DNA from: CADCWN01 sp039810045
Lineage (GTDB): Bacteria; Chloroflexota; Chloroflexia; Thermomicrobiales; CADCWN01
DNA length: 53,113 bases
Direction of reading: 5' to 3'
Assembly (NCBI GenBank): GCA_039810045.1
Contig: JBDHWF010000009.1
Span: 1-53,113 of the forward strand
The notes under the pieces are model-generated. The model searched no databases and had not been told where the DNA came from. It saw only the letters and a list, made by a program, of their open reading frames with translations. Of this stretch, positions 34,416-42,000 are shown one piece after another. Numbering within the stretch: the first letter of the stretch is position 1; every line of letters starts with the position of its first letter. Made by a program: the position numbers and the translations under genes.

Positions 34416-35540
34416 TTATTGGGCGGCGTAGCGGCGCATTTTTTCTTCATCGAGTTCAACGCCCAGTCCTGGCTTCTGCGGCACAGCCATGCAGCCGTCA
34501 GTGGGGTCAAGTTGGACTGGCTCGGCCAGATACCACTGGAAGACATCGCTGCTCAGGCCAGGGAGGTCGTGGAAGACTTCGACGTAGGGACAGTTGGGGA
34601 TCGCCGCGCAGAGGTGAAGATGGGCCACGAAGCCTAATCCGCCACCACCGTGATGTGGCGCACAGAGTTTGCGGTGCATTTCGGCATACGCGCAGGCTTT
34701 GCGTAGTTGGGTCATTGTCTCGCCCACCATCGCTTCAACCTGAATTACATCATAGCAATCGCGCTCGATCAGCCAGCGATATTCGTGGAGACCACGGTTA
34801 TTCTCGCCACCGGCAATCAGGATCTCGACTGCGGCAGAGAGCCTACTCAGCCCTTCAAAGTCATAACGATCAAGCGGCTCCTCCAGCCAATAGACGCCAA
34901 GTTTTTCTAGTTCTCGTGCCGTTTGCAACGCCCGCTCATAGGTCCAGGTAGGGCCAATTTCCGGCTGCGGTGTCCCTGGTTGCTGTGCCTGGTTCGCATC
35001 GACCAGGATCGTGAAATCGTCGCCAACAGCGCGGCGGACTGCTTCAATCTGCGCTAGGTCCTCCTGCATCGTCCAGTCGTGGATGCGGAGTTTGGCTGCG
35101 CGCCAGCCATCAGCCTGGATCTTCAGCATATCCTCGGCGCGTCGTTCGCCCGAGCGCACATCGATCTGTGAGGCATAGGCCGGTACGCGGTCTCGAAAAC
35201 CGCCCCAAAGCTTGTAGACCGGGACATTGCAGGCTTTGCCGATGATATCCCATAGGGCCATTTCGATACCCCAGGCCTGCCCCGCGTTGCGAAAGATTCG
35301 GGCGTGTTGTTCCAAAGCGAAGGGATCTTTGCCGATCAGTTGGGGCTTGATCCACGATTCAATAATCGGGGCAGCGGCGTATCCTGGCGAGCCCAGGCCC
35401 ACAATCCCTTCATCAGTGAAGACTTTACAGACCGTACCGCCCCAGCGTTGCCAGGTACTGCCAGGAGCCCAGGCCGGATGCATTGGTTCGGCTAATTCTG
35501 GTCCGGCGAGTTGGAATGTCTGAATATCGGTGATCTTCAT
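34416..35540 (-). CDS. enolase-superfamily enzyme (mandelate racemase/muconate lactonizing type)
   Basis: A 374-residue member that abstracts a proton alpha to a carboxylate. Metal ligands are D181 (VDANQ), E220/E221 (LEEPL) and E246 (GGENN). Acid/base candidates are K150-L-R152 on the second strand and H296-H297 (APHHGGGG), numbering almost equal to mandelate racemase. The Asp that normally pairs with the catalytic His is Glu here: VIQVEAMVGE, E269. This places it in the MR subgroup, acid-sugar dehydratase or racemase, with altered dyad geometry. ATG 35540 follows GTGAGGG. Nearby SDR and Gfo/Idh genes suggest carbohydrate-acid metabolism. Confidence 0.9.
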   Translation of the reverse strand: MKITDIQTFQLAGPELAEPMHPAWAPGSTWQRWGGTVCKVFTDEGIVGLGSPGYAAAPIIESWIKPQLIGKDPFALEQHARIFRNAGQAWGIEMALWDIIGKACNVPVYKLWGGFRDRVPAYASQIDVRSGERRAEDMLKIQADGWRAAKLRIHDWTMQEDLAQIEAVRRAVGDDFTILVDANQAQQPGTPQPEIGPTWTYERALQTARELEKLGVYWLEEPLDRYDFEGLSRLSAAVEILIAGGENNRGLHEYRWLIERDCYDVIQVEAMVGETMTQLRKACAYAEMHRKLCAPHHGGGGLGFVAHLHLCAAIPNCPYVEVFHDLPGLSSDVFQWYLAEPVQLDPTDGCMAVPQKPGLGVELDEEKMRRYAAQ

Positions 35541-35639
35541 CACAACCCTCACTTTCCTGGTTATCCACGGCCCCACGCGAGTAACTGCCTGCCGCTTGGT
35601 GCATCGTAGCAGAGATAGGGGAAGTTGGTTGGGGCTGGC

Positions 35640-37100
35640 TTAATCGCCTTCTGGGATCGCCGCCGTGACATTCGGACGGCTAGCGCGGACTGCCTTATGG
35701 GTGGGGTGCAGCGTGATGGCAGCGTCAGCGTCTGGCACGCGCAACGCAAAGAGTGAGCCGATCAGCGCTAACCCCGCAGCCGCAAAAAATGCAGTGCGAT
35801 AGGCCACGATATTCGGTACAACTGCCCCGGTGGCTGTCGTGGTCAGCGGGCCAAGCAGCGCGAGCAATGTACTGAGGGTGGCAACGCCACTGGCCGAACC
35901 AAGTTGGCGCAAGACATTAGTGAGGGTGGAGGCCCGGCCAGTATCTGCTGAGGAGATCGTGGCAAACCCTGCGGCCTGGTTTGGCAGAAAGATGTAGGAC
36001 ATCCCCACCCCTAAGCCAAACATCAGGATCCTGATCAGCCAGGTACTTCCTTCGAGCCCAAACAGGCAGAGCAGCGTAATGTCTGTGGCGACCCAGAGTA
36101 AGCCGCCAGCCATCAGGCGGCGTGGGCCAATGTATGGATAAATTCGGGCGACGATCTGCGTGGAAGCGACGACCCCCAACGCTTCGGGAAATGTTGTCAA
36201 TCCTGAGTTCAGCGGCGAGATCCCCCGCGCTTCTTGCAGGTAGAGCGGAATGAGAAAAAGCACCCCTAGGAACGCACTCGATGCGAAGAAGGAAACGATG
36301 ATTGTGGAGTGAAAGAGGCGATTTTGCAGCAACCGTAATTGCACCATCGGGGCGGCAACTCGTAGTTCGACGAAGATAAAAACCAGGAGCAACGCCGCGC
36401 CAGCTAGTCCAGGGAGCAGGATCCCCGGTGTGCCCCAGCCTTTCAGCGGGCCTTCGCTCAGGGCGTACATGATCATGGCGAGGCTGCTCCCCGCCAACAG
36501 AAAGCCAGGGAGATCGAACTTCCCGGCTCCGGCTTCGCGATGCTCGTGTAGAAAGAGACCCCCAAATGCCAGCGCAGCCAGACCAATTGGCAGGTTGATG
36601 TAGAACGCCCAGCGCCAGGAGAGATGTTCAATCATGAAGCCGCCGAGGATCGGGCCACAGGCTGGGCCAAGAATCGTGGCGAACATCAGCACGCGGGCGA
36701 CGCCAACACGCTCTTGGGGTGGGAAGGCCCGGTAGAGCATCGCCATACCTACTGGCGTCAGTAGCCCCCCACCAGCACCTTGCAGAATCCGAAAGAGGAT
36801 CAGTTGGTTCAGGCTGGTCGCCAACCCACAGAGCGCCGATGCACCGATAAAGAGGGCTAGCGCGAGCAGATAGGTGCGTTTTGTCCCCCACCGATCGCCC
36901 AGCCAGCCAGACATCGGAATAAAGATTGCCAGACTGACGATGTAGCCAATCACCACCCCTTCGGTGGCCGCTGGGGAAACGCCAAACTCACGGCTGAGGG
37001 TCGCCAGGGCAACCGTCACCATCGTTGAGTCGAGCGAGTTCATCAACATCCCACAGATATAGATGATCGCGACGACCATTTTTTGGTTTGGTGTACGCAT
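35640..37100 (-). CDS. MFS exporter, DHA2 (EmrB/QacA-like) family
   Basis: A 486-residue, 14-helix drug:proton antiporter. Helix 1 has LDSTMVTVALATL (the DHA2 'LD.TIVNVALP' motif), motif A is GWLGDRWGTKRTY, and motif C is ILGPACGPILGG on helix 5. The C-terminal residues form a cytoplasmic tail. Export of hydrophobic drugs or biocides is the likely role. ATG 37100 has only a weak ribosome binding site and directly follows an 8-bp inverted repeat at 37102-37139 that spans it, so translation may be controlled. No regulator gene is adjacent. Confidence 0.92.
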   Translation of the reverse strand: MRTPNQKMVVAIIYICGMLMNSLDSTMVTVALATLSREFGVSPAATEGVVIGYIVSLAIFIPMSGWLGDRWGTKRTYLLALALFIGASALCGLATSLNQLILFRILQGAGGGLLTPVGMAMLYRAFPPQERVGVARVLMFATILGPACGPILGGFMIEHLSWRWAFYINLPIGLAALAFGGLFLHEHREAGAGKFDLPGFLLAGSSLAMIMYALSEGPLKGWGTPGILLPGLAGAALLLVFIFVELRVAAPMVQLRLLQNRLFHSTIIVSFFASSAFLGVLFLIPLYLQEARGISPLNSGLTTFPEALGVVASTQIVARIYPYIGPRRLMAGGLLWVATDITLLCLFGLEGSTWLIRILMFGLGVGMSYIFLPNQAAGFATISSADTGRASTLTNVLRQLGSASGVATLSTLLALLGPLTTTATGAVVPNIVAYRTAFFAAAGLALIGSLFALRVPDADAAITLHPTHKAVRASRPNVTAAIPEGD

Positions 37101-37101
37101 G

Positions 37102-37139
37102 GTAACGGCGTTCTCTTTCTTCTTGTTCGAAGCCGTTAC
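37102..37139 (-). promoter_or_regulatory. inverted repeat abutting the DHA2 exporter start codon
   Basis: GTAACGGC (37102-37109) and GCCGTTAC (37132-37139), perfect 8-bp arms separated by 22 nt, ending one base before the ATG at 37100. The only purine-rich ribosome-binding candidate (AGAAAGAGA) lies in the loop. Could be an operator or a translation-control hairpin. Confidence 0.45.
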
Positions 37140-37262
37140 GGTTATGCACTGAGGTGTGTAGACCGTTGGCTGTGTGTCCAGATCTGCAGGGCGTGCAGAA
37201 GATCGTAGTGAGGATAACGCACGGCACGGTGAAATGCTACCGTGTGCAGGGCCATCGTTGGC

Positions 37263-38105
37263 TCATTCGTCGCGCCAGGTATGTTGTGGCTGGTAGCCCA
37301 ACTCAGTTTGCGCTTTGCCAATGGCATAGAGCGGACTATATCCGGGCAATGAACCGCGCACCTCTGTTGCTGGCAGATACATCTGCGTCATCTCCGCGGT
37401 TGGTGCGGACAGGAGGGTGTCGGCGGCACCGATATTGTAGGCCTGAAACCCGTTGACCTGAGCCGTGAGGCCAAGCCGACACGCTTGTGCGGCATCGCGT
37501 ATGTCGACATAACCAGACAGATTGTAGAGGGAGGCTGTGGTAAGTTCATTCAGGGCCAGGGCCGCGGCCTTGGCCTCACCGGGCAGGCTAATCCAGTGAA
37601 AGCGGTAGGCGAGAATCGTCACTCCACAGCGGCGCACAAACATCTCCGCTGTGCGCTCATCGACCTCTTTTGACAGCGCATACGGCTCATGCGCGAGCAA
37701 TGGATGTGCTTCATCAACTGGGACATACTGTGGCGGGAAAGGCGTTTCACTCCAGGCCATCCCATAGGCCGAGCCACTGGAGGCGATGATCGCCCGCTGA
37801 ATCCCGCTCAGCATCGCCGCTTGCAGGACGTTGTAGGTAGCGACGACATTATTGCGGAAGACGACTTCATCGGGGTGACTCCACGGCGCAGGAATTGCGC
37901 CGAAGTGCAGGACTGCCTCACAGCCAACCAGCGCCCCGCTGATCTGCCCCAGATCATTCAATTCGACTGCGCGGTAGAGGATTCCTGGCTCAGGGGTGGC
38001 GGGCAGTTGCCGATCAATGCTGATCACTTCGTGGTCGTGATCCCGCAAATCACGGCCTACCCACCGCCCCAGGCGTCCATTGCCCCCAGTGATCAGGATT
38101 TTCAT
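37263..38105 (-). CDS. NAD(P)-dependent epimerase/dehydratase (extended SDR)
   Basis: A 280-residue SDR with the nucleotide-binding ITGGNGRLGRWV, then HFGAIPAPW, and the catalytic Ser-Tyr-Lys set: SSGSAYG and YALSKEVDE (Y-x-x-x-K). The substrate is probably a nucleotide sugar or sugar acid derivative. It begins at ATG 38105 with GGAG six bases upstream. The gene follows the Gfo/Idh/MocA oxidoreductase on the same strand, but a strong stem-loop separates them, so they may be independently transcribed. Shorter than classic UDP-glucose epimerases (~330 aa); the C-terminal substrate domain is reduced. Confidence 0.88.
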   Translation of the reverse strand: MKILITGGNGRLGRWVGRDLRDHDHEVISIDRQLPATPEPGILYRAVELNDLGQISGALVGCEAVLHFGAIPAPWSHPDEVVFRNNVVATYNVLQAAMLSGIQRAIIASSGSAYGMAWSETPFPPQYVPVDEAHPLLAHEPYALSKEVDERTAEMFVRRCGVTILAYRFHWISLPGEAKAAALALNELTTASLYNLSGYVDIRDAAQACRLGLTAQVNGFQAYNIGAADTLLSAPTAEMTQMYLPATEVRGSLPGYSPLYAIGKAQTELGYQPQHTWRDE

Positions 38106-38179
38106 CGCTGCTCCATCATGTTCTTGTTCGCGCGTACCCTCTACCCTATGCTGGTAGTGAACGACTGGTATACGCGCTT

Positions 38180-38210
38180 GGGCCGAACGGCGAATATCGC
38201 CGTTCGGCCC
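38180..38210 (-). terminator. 14-bp perfect stem-loop after the Gfo/Idh gene
   Basis: GGGCCGAACGGCGA (38180-38193) and exact complement (38197-38210) with a 3-nt loop ATA, 12 bp after the oxidoreductase stop. No U-tract on the minus strand; three T follow on the plus strand. Confidence 0.65.
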
Positions 38211-38222
38211 TTTGCACTTGCT

Positions 38223-39275
38223 TTAGTCCAGCGGTAGCTCGATCGTCTTGCCTTGTTCAATTGAGCGGAAGATCGCTTCGGTCGTCTCCATATAGCGCAG
38301 CCCATCAGAGAAACTCGGCTCGACGGTGCGGCGACCCTCACGGATCGCGTTGATGAAATCGACTTCGGCGGTCCATTCGCGGCGTTCCTCGGCGGAGATA
38401 GGCATCTCCTGTAAGGTTTTCTCGCCAACCTTCCCCGCCAGTACAGTATTGAAGCCACCTTCGGCCAGATAGTGGATCGTGCCCTCGGTGCCATAAAGCT
38501 GGAAGCCGTTCGCTTTGTCAGCGAGCGCTGCCACGCCACTGCAGGTGATCGTAGCGAGTGCGCCATTTTCTAACTCAGCTACAACCGAGAGTGTATCGGG
38601 GCGCTCAACGGTGGCGGTGCCACCCTGGCCGTCTGGGCGGTTGGTGGTGAAGGTGCGTTCAAGGGCGGTGACGCGCTTCATTGGTCCCAGCCAGCGATTC
38701 GTAACCTCGATCATCATCCCCAGATCAAGTGCGTTGTAGCCAGAGATTTCCCATTCCTGCCGCCAGTGGCGCGGGGTGCTTGGGTCAAGGTAGGCCGCGT
38801 TGTACGACTGCACCACAATATTGCGTGGCTCACCAATATATCCTTCAGCAATCATCCGGCGAACCATCCGATCGCCGGGCATGAAGTGGGGTGGCGGTGA
38901 GATCATGGTCGTCTGGTTTGGATGCTGGGCAGCAGCATCGTACATAGCGCGGGCATCGGCGTAATTCAAGGCCATCCGCGCCTGGGTGAAGACGTGCTTC
39001 CCGGCAGCGAGCGCCGCCTCGGTGACGATTCGGTGCATATAGGGGTGCGCCCCAATCCAGACAATATCGATCTGGGGATCAGCGATCAACTGCTCCCAGT
39101 CGTCATAGGTGCGCTCGATCCCAAACTCCTCCGCCGCCTTCATCGATGATTCCTGGCTGCGGTTGACGACACCGTAAAACTCGACATTCTCCGCGTTGCG
39201 TAGCCCTGGAACGTGCCGATCGCGCACGATGCCGCCCGCACCAACAAACCCGATCTTCAATCTGTCATTCTCCAT
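38223..39275 (-). CDS. Gfo/Idh/MocA family oxidoreductase, EKP motif lost
   Basis: A 350-residue NAD(P)-dependent oxidoreductase of the glucose-fructose oxidoreductase/inositol dehydrogenase family. Rossmann GFVGAGGIVRDRHVP at the N-terminus and the C-terminal beta-sheet domain are clear. The family's catalytic EKP (after AGKHV) is replaced by TQAR (Q98-A99-R100), so the usual Lys is missing. It may use another residue, or may not be a conventional dehydrogenase. GNALDLGMMIE-like NALDLGMMIEV contains a D but not the full DxxxH pair. ATG 39275 follows GAAGGAGG by 5 nt. Substrate likely a sugar, polyol or sugar acid. Confidence 0.9.
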   Translation of the reverse strand: MENDRLKIGFVGAGGIVRDRHVPGLRNAENVEFYGVVNRSQESSMKAAEEFGIERTYDDWEQLIADPQIDIVWIGAHPYMHRIVTEAALAAGKHVFTQARMALNYADARAMYDAAAQHPNQTTMISPPPHFMPGDRMVRRMIAEGYIGEPRNIVVQSYNAAYLDPSTPRHWRQEWEISGYNALDLGMMIEVTNRWLGPMKRVTALERTFTTNRPDGQGGTATVERPDTLSVVAELENGALATITCSGVAALADKANGFQLYGTEGTIHYLAEGGFNTVLAGKVGEKTLQEMPISAEERREWTAEVDFINAIREGRRTVEPSFSDGLRYMETTEAIFRSIEQGKTIELPLD

Positions 39276-39313
39276 CAGAGCCTCCTTCTGCGCTAGTCAC
39301 CTTGACCAATTAG

Positions 39314-39340
39314 GGCGGCGCGGTTGGTGCCAGCGCCGCC
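39314..39340 (-). terminator. stem-loop downstream of erm
   Basis: GGCGGCGC (39314-39321) and GCGCCGCC (39333-39340) with an 11-nt loop, 65 bp after the erm stop at 39406. No U-tract. It also lies upstream of the Gfo/Idh gene, whose promoter must be between 39276 and 39313. Confidence 0.45.
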
Positions 39341-39405
39341 GCTTGCCGTATTGTCTGATAGGTTGCGCAATAACGCGAATTGGTGGCTCTGGCGCAAAGA
39401 GGTTA

Positions 39406-40179
39406 CTATCGCTGATCTGGATGTGCCAGTCGATAGAGCGTGAGCCATTGATTGAGCGTGAGATAACTCGGTTTAATCGTTGGAGGGAGGTGTAATTGTC
39501 GAAAGATCTGCTGCACCGTGCGGCGTGTGAGGTGTTGGCGCAGGCCAACTTGTAGTGGCTGGCCTTGGGCAAAGGCCACTTCAATAAAACGGTGATATTG
39601 GGCGAGAGCATCGAGCGGGAGTAACGCTTCTTCGCGTTTCTTGATTCGCCATAACACGCTGTCCACCCTTGGCATCGGGGTAAAGTCGGATCGCTGAAAA
39701 CGATGGACAATGTTAAACGTGAACCAGGGCTGATATTTCAGCGAGAACTGATTCTGATGCGGGAGTCCTGATAGGCGTTCGGCGAACTCGGCCCGTACCA
39801 CCAGGTAGGAATCTGTTGGGGGCGTAGGCGCGGTGAGCAGCTTGCGCACGATCTGTCCTTCGATGGCAAAGGGGATATTCGCAAAGACCTTATACGGCGT
39901 AGTTGGTAGGGGATAGTGCAGGAAGTTGCCAGAATGGACAGTGAGCCGTGGTTCTGCTGGGAAGAAGCGTTCGAGATGGAGGACGAGCTTGGGGTCAAGC
40001 TCAATCGCGATTACCTCTCTGGCAGTACGCAGTAAGGCAGCAGTAAGCAACCCCTTGCCGGGGCCAATCTCCACCACCGTATCGCTGGAAGATACTGACG
40101 AGTTGCGTACCAACTGCCAGATCAGTCGCCGATCAGTGAGAAAATTCTGCGAGAGTTGTTTCCGCCGTTGCGCGAACAC
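39406..40179 (-). CDS. Erm-type 23S rRNA adenine N6-methyltransferase
   Basis: A 257-residue member of the KsgA/Erm family. SAM-binding marks are QNFL (11-14), EIGPGKG (38-44), IELD and the catalytic NIPF (101-104). NIPF/NIPY rather than NLPY, and the PMPRVDSVLW stretch with a basic end, point to Erm (A2058 of 23S rRNA, macrolide-lincosamide-streptogramin resistance) rather than KsgA. In a housekeeping context it may be intrinsic. The start is GTG 40179, with a stop 15 bp upstream in frame and no clear ribosome binding site. A short ORF overlaps the start region in another frame. Confidence 0.85.
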   Translation of the reverse strand: MFAQRRKQLSQNFLTDRRLIWQLVRNSSVSSSDTVVEIGPGKGLLTAALLRTAREVIAIELDPKLVLHLERFFPAEPRLTVHSGNFLHYPLPTTPYKVFANIPFAIEGQIVRKLLTAPTPPTDSYLVVRAEFAERLSGLPHQNQFSLKYQPWFTFNIVHRFQRSDFTPMPRVDSVLWRIKKREEALLPLDALAQYHRFIEVAFAQGQPLQVGLRQHLTRRTVQQIFRQLHLPPTIKPSYLTLNQWLTLYRLAHPDQR

Positions 40180-40204
40180 GGCGGAGTACCATCATCATAT
40201 TCAT
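40133..40204 (-). CDS. possible 23-aa erm leader peptide ORF
   Basis: A short ORF starting MNMMMVLRRVRAT, overlapping the first 47 bases of erm in another frame. Four ATGs fall within the first five codons and the first is about 4 nt from the predicted transcript start, so the mRNA would be nearly leaderless. Residues 8-11, RRVR, contain an R-x-R motif like those that stall ribosomes with macrolides in other erm leaders. A ribosome stalled at R11 would sit on the erm GTG, which argues against classical induction. Could equally be chance. Confidence 0.3.
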   Translation of the reverse strand: MNMMMVLRRVRATAETTLAEFSH

Positions 40205-40214
40205 CGTGTCGGGG

Positions 40215-40223
40215 AGTATAGCA
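40215..40223 (-). promoter_or_regulatory. extended -10 element upstream of erm
   Basis: TGCTATACT on the minus strand. No good -35 is visible. Transcription would begin near 40208, about 30 nt before the erm GTG. Confidence 0.4.
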
Positions 40224-40353
40224 TAGCCAGTACAGTATGGTGCAGCGTTCCCCGCGTTGTGATGACAGATCACGTGCCCCTGCTGATTCGACCGCAGTAC
40301 CAAGGCGTGCTACTGTTATAGGCGTGTCTAAGAGTTGTGTGGAGGGAGCAACA

Positions 40354-41256
40354 ATGACAGCACTGCGCGTAGCGCATTACGGTAATCCTGGGGCAAATAC
40401 TGAGGAAGCAGCGCTGGCGATCTTTGGGCCCAGCGAGACGGTGCCTTGTTCTACTTTTGCGGCGATCTTTGAGGCTGTTGCCAGTAATACCGTTAATTTT
40501 GGCGTGGTTGCGGTAGAGAACTCTCAGGCTGGTTCGATCAACGATACCTACGATTTGCTGTTAGCACACCATCAGCAGGTGGGGATTCATGGGGAGTTTG
40601 ACCTCTGGGTGCATCACTATCTGTTGGCCTTGCCTGAGGCCACGCTCGATCAGATTACCGTTGCCTTATCGCACCCCCAGGCATTGGCCCAGACCCACGG
40701 TTTTCTGACGCAGCACGGGATTCGGGGTGAGATTGGCGGCGATACGGCAGGGAGTGCGAAACGAGTACACGAAGAAGGGCTTATTGAGCAGGCGGCGATC
40801 GCTGGTCTCCGCGCTGCTGAATTGTATGGCTTGCAGGTGCTAGCCGAACGGATCGAGGATAACCCGCACAACTTCACGAAGTTCCTGATCCTCGCGCCAG
40901 CAGGCACGCTGGTACGCCCTGAGCAGTTTGCGCTGCCGCCCGTGGCCCCCAAAGTGGTCAAGCGTTCGCTGGTCTTCTCAGTGCCCAATACACCAGGATC
41001 GCTCTATCGGGCCCTTGGCCCGATTGCGACGAATGGACTCAATCTGACGAAGATCGAGTCGCGCCCTGCCCGCGAGCGACCGTGGGACTATTATTTCTAC
41101 GCCGATGTCGAAGGTGATCCAACTGATCCCCGCTATGAGCGGGTGTTGGATGAACTCCGCCAGCATTGCATCTTCCTCACTGTCCTTGGGTCTTATCAGG
41201 TGCTGCGCTCAGCCCGATCCGAGAATCCGCAGGGCGCTGCCACACCAGCACACTGA
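40354..41256 (+). CDS. pheA: prephenate dehydratase with ACT domain
   Basis: Converts prephenate to phenylpyruvate in phenylalanine synthesis. 300 residues: PDT catalytic domain (2-180) and ACT regulatory domain (205-285). VENSQAGSINDTYDLL and the essential Thr in NFTKF (T175) are present; the usual T-R-F is T-K-F. The N-terminal 'GPxGTFSE' is GNPGANTEE. The ACT domain carries ESRP (235-238), which binds phenylalanine, so feedback inhibition is expected. ATG 40354 follows GGAGGGAGC; the open frame extends upstream to 40237 without similarity. Likely first gene of a four-gene plus-strand group. Confidence 0.93.
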   Translation: MTALRVAHYGNPGANTEEAALAIFGPSETVPCSTFAAIFEAVASNTVNFGVVAVENSQAGSINDTYDLLLAHHQQVGIHGEFDLWVHHYLLALPEATLDQITVALSHPQALAQTHGFLTQHGIRGEIGGDTAGSAKRVHEEGLIEQAAIAGLRAAELYGLQVLAERIEDNPHNFTKFLILAPAGTLVRPEQFALPPVAPKVVKRSLVFSVPNTPGSLYRALGPIATNGLNLTKIESRPARERPWDYYFYADVEGDPTDPRYERVLDELRQHCIFLTVLGSYQVLRSARSENPQGAATPAH

Positions 41257-41271
41257 TGGGGGATACTGTCG

Positions 41272-41970
41272 ATGATCTGCGATCTCGATCTGATGGCGCA
41301 GCAGGCGCAAACCCTCTATCAACTTGATGGCGTGGGGCGGTTACTGGCCGTGAATGAAGATGAGGTTCCAGCGCCTCCACGGCTCTTTGTGGGACGGACT
41401 ACTGCGGGTAATCTCTGGCACACCCGCTACGATTTGCCCGCGTCACTGGTGGCAGAGATCGATGCTCTGCTGGCCACGGAACCGCCCGCGACCAACTTGC
41501 AAGCACCACTACACTGCGAGGCTGCACTACGCGATCTGCTTAACAAGCAGGCGCCAATCACGGGCGAATGGTCTGGCCCGGCCTGGTGGTGCCCAGAAGG
41601 GATCGCTGGGAAGCCTCACGTAGTGGCGGTGCAATTGACCGATAACCGTTTGTTGCAGGCCAACTTTCCTGGTTGGGCGCGGGATTTTGCGGTGTCGCAG
41701 CCGTGTGGGGCAGTTGTGGTCGATGGTGCAGCCGTCGCTGTCTGTTGTAGCGCACGCGTGTCGGCGGTTGCCGCTGAAGCAGGTGTGAATACAGCCGAGG
41801 CCTATCGTGGCCGAGGCTATGCCGCCGCGGCGGTTGCTGCGTGGGCGGCAGCGGTGCGGGCGAGCGGTCGCCTGCCGCTCTACAGCACCTCCTGGGATAA
41901 CGTCGCGTCACAAGGGGTTGCGCGCACATTGGGCCTGCGGCTCTATGGTGCTGATCGCTCCTTTACCTGA
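41272..41970 (+). CDS. GNAT-family acetyltransferase
   Basis: A 232-residue protein with a C-terminal GNAT domain (about 130-230): VNTAEAYRGRGYAAAAVAAW is the acetyl-CoA-binding motif A (RGRGYA), and the end reads LYSTSWDNVASQGVARTLGL as in GCN5-related FR47-type proteins. The N-terminal 100 residues form a separate, unrecognised domain, a pattern seen in GNATs annotated 'YitH/FR47-like'. ATG 41272 is 15 bp after pheA, with a poor ribosome binding site (GGGGGA). Target unknown; cannot be called an antibiotic acetyltransferase. Confidence 0.75.
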   Translation: MICDLDLMAQQAQTLYQLDGVGRLLAVNEDEVPAPPRLFVGRTTAGNLWHTRYDLPASLVAEIDALLATEPPATNLQAPLHCEAALRDLLNKQAPITGEWSGPAWWCPEGIAGKPHVVAVQLTDNRLLQANFPGWARDFAVSQPCGAVVVDGAAVAVCCSARVSAVAAEAGVNTAEAYRGRGYAAAAVAAWAAAVRASGRLPLYSTSWDNVASQGVARTLGLRLYGADRSFT

Positions 41971-42000
41971 GGATATTGTGACCACTGCGGGGGTGAGACA

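Noticed and set aside
34151..34951. 266-codon plus-strand frame running from cutC into the enolase-superfamily gene
   Set aside because: Overlaps cutC out of frame and the enolase gene antisense; no similarity.
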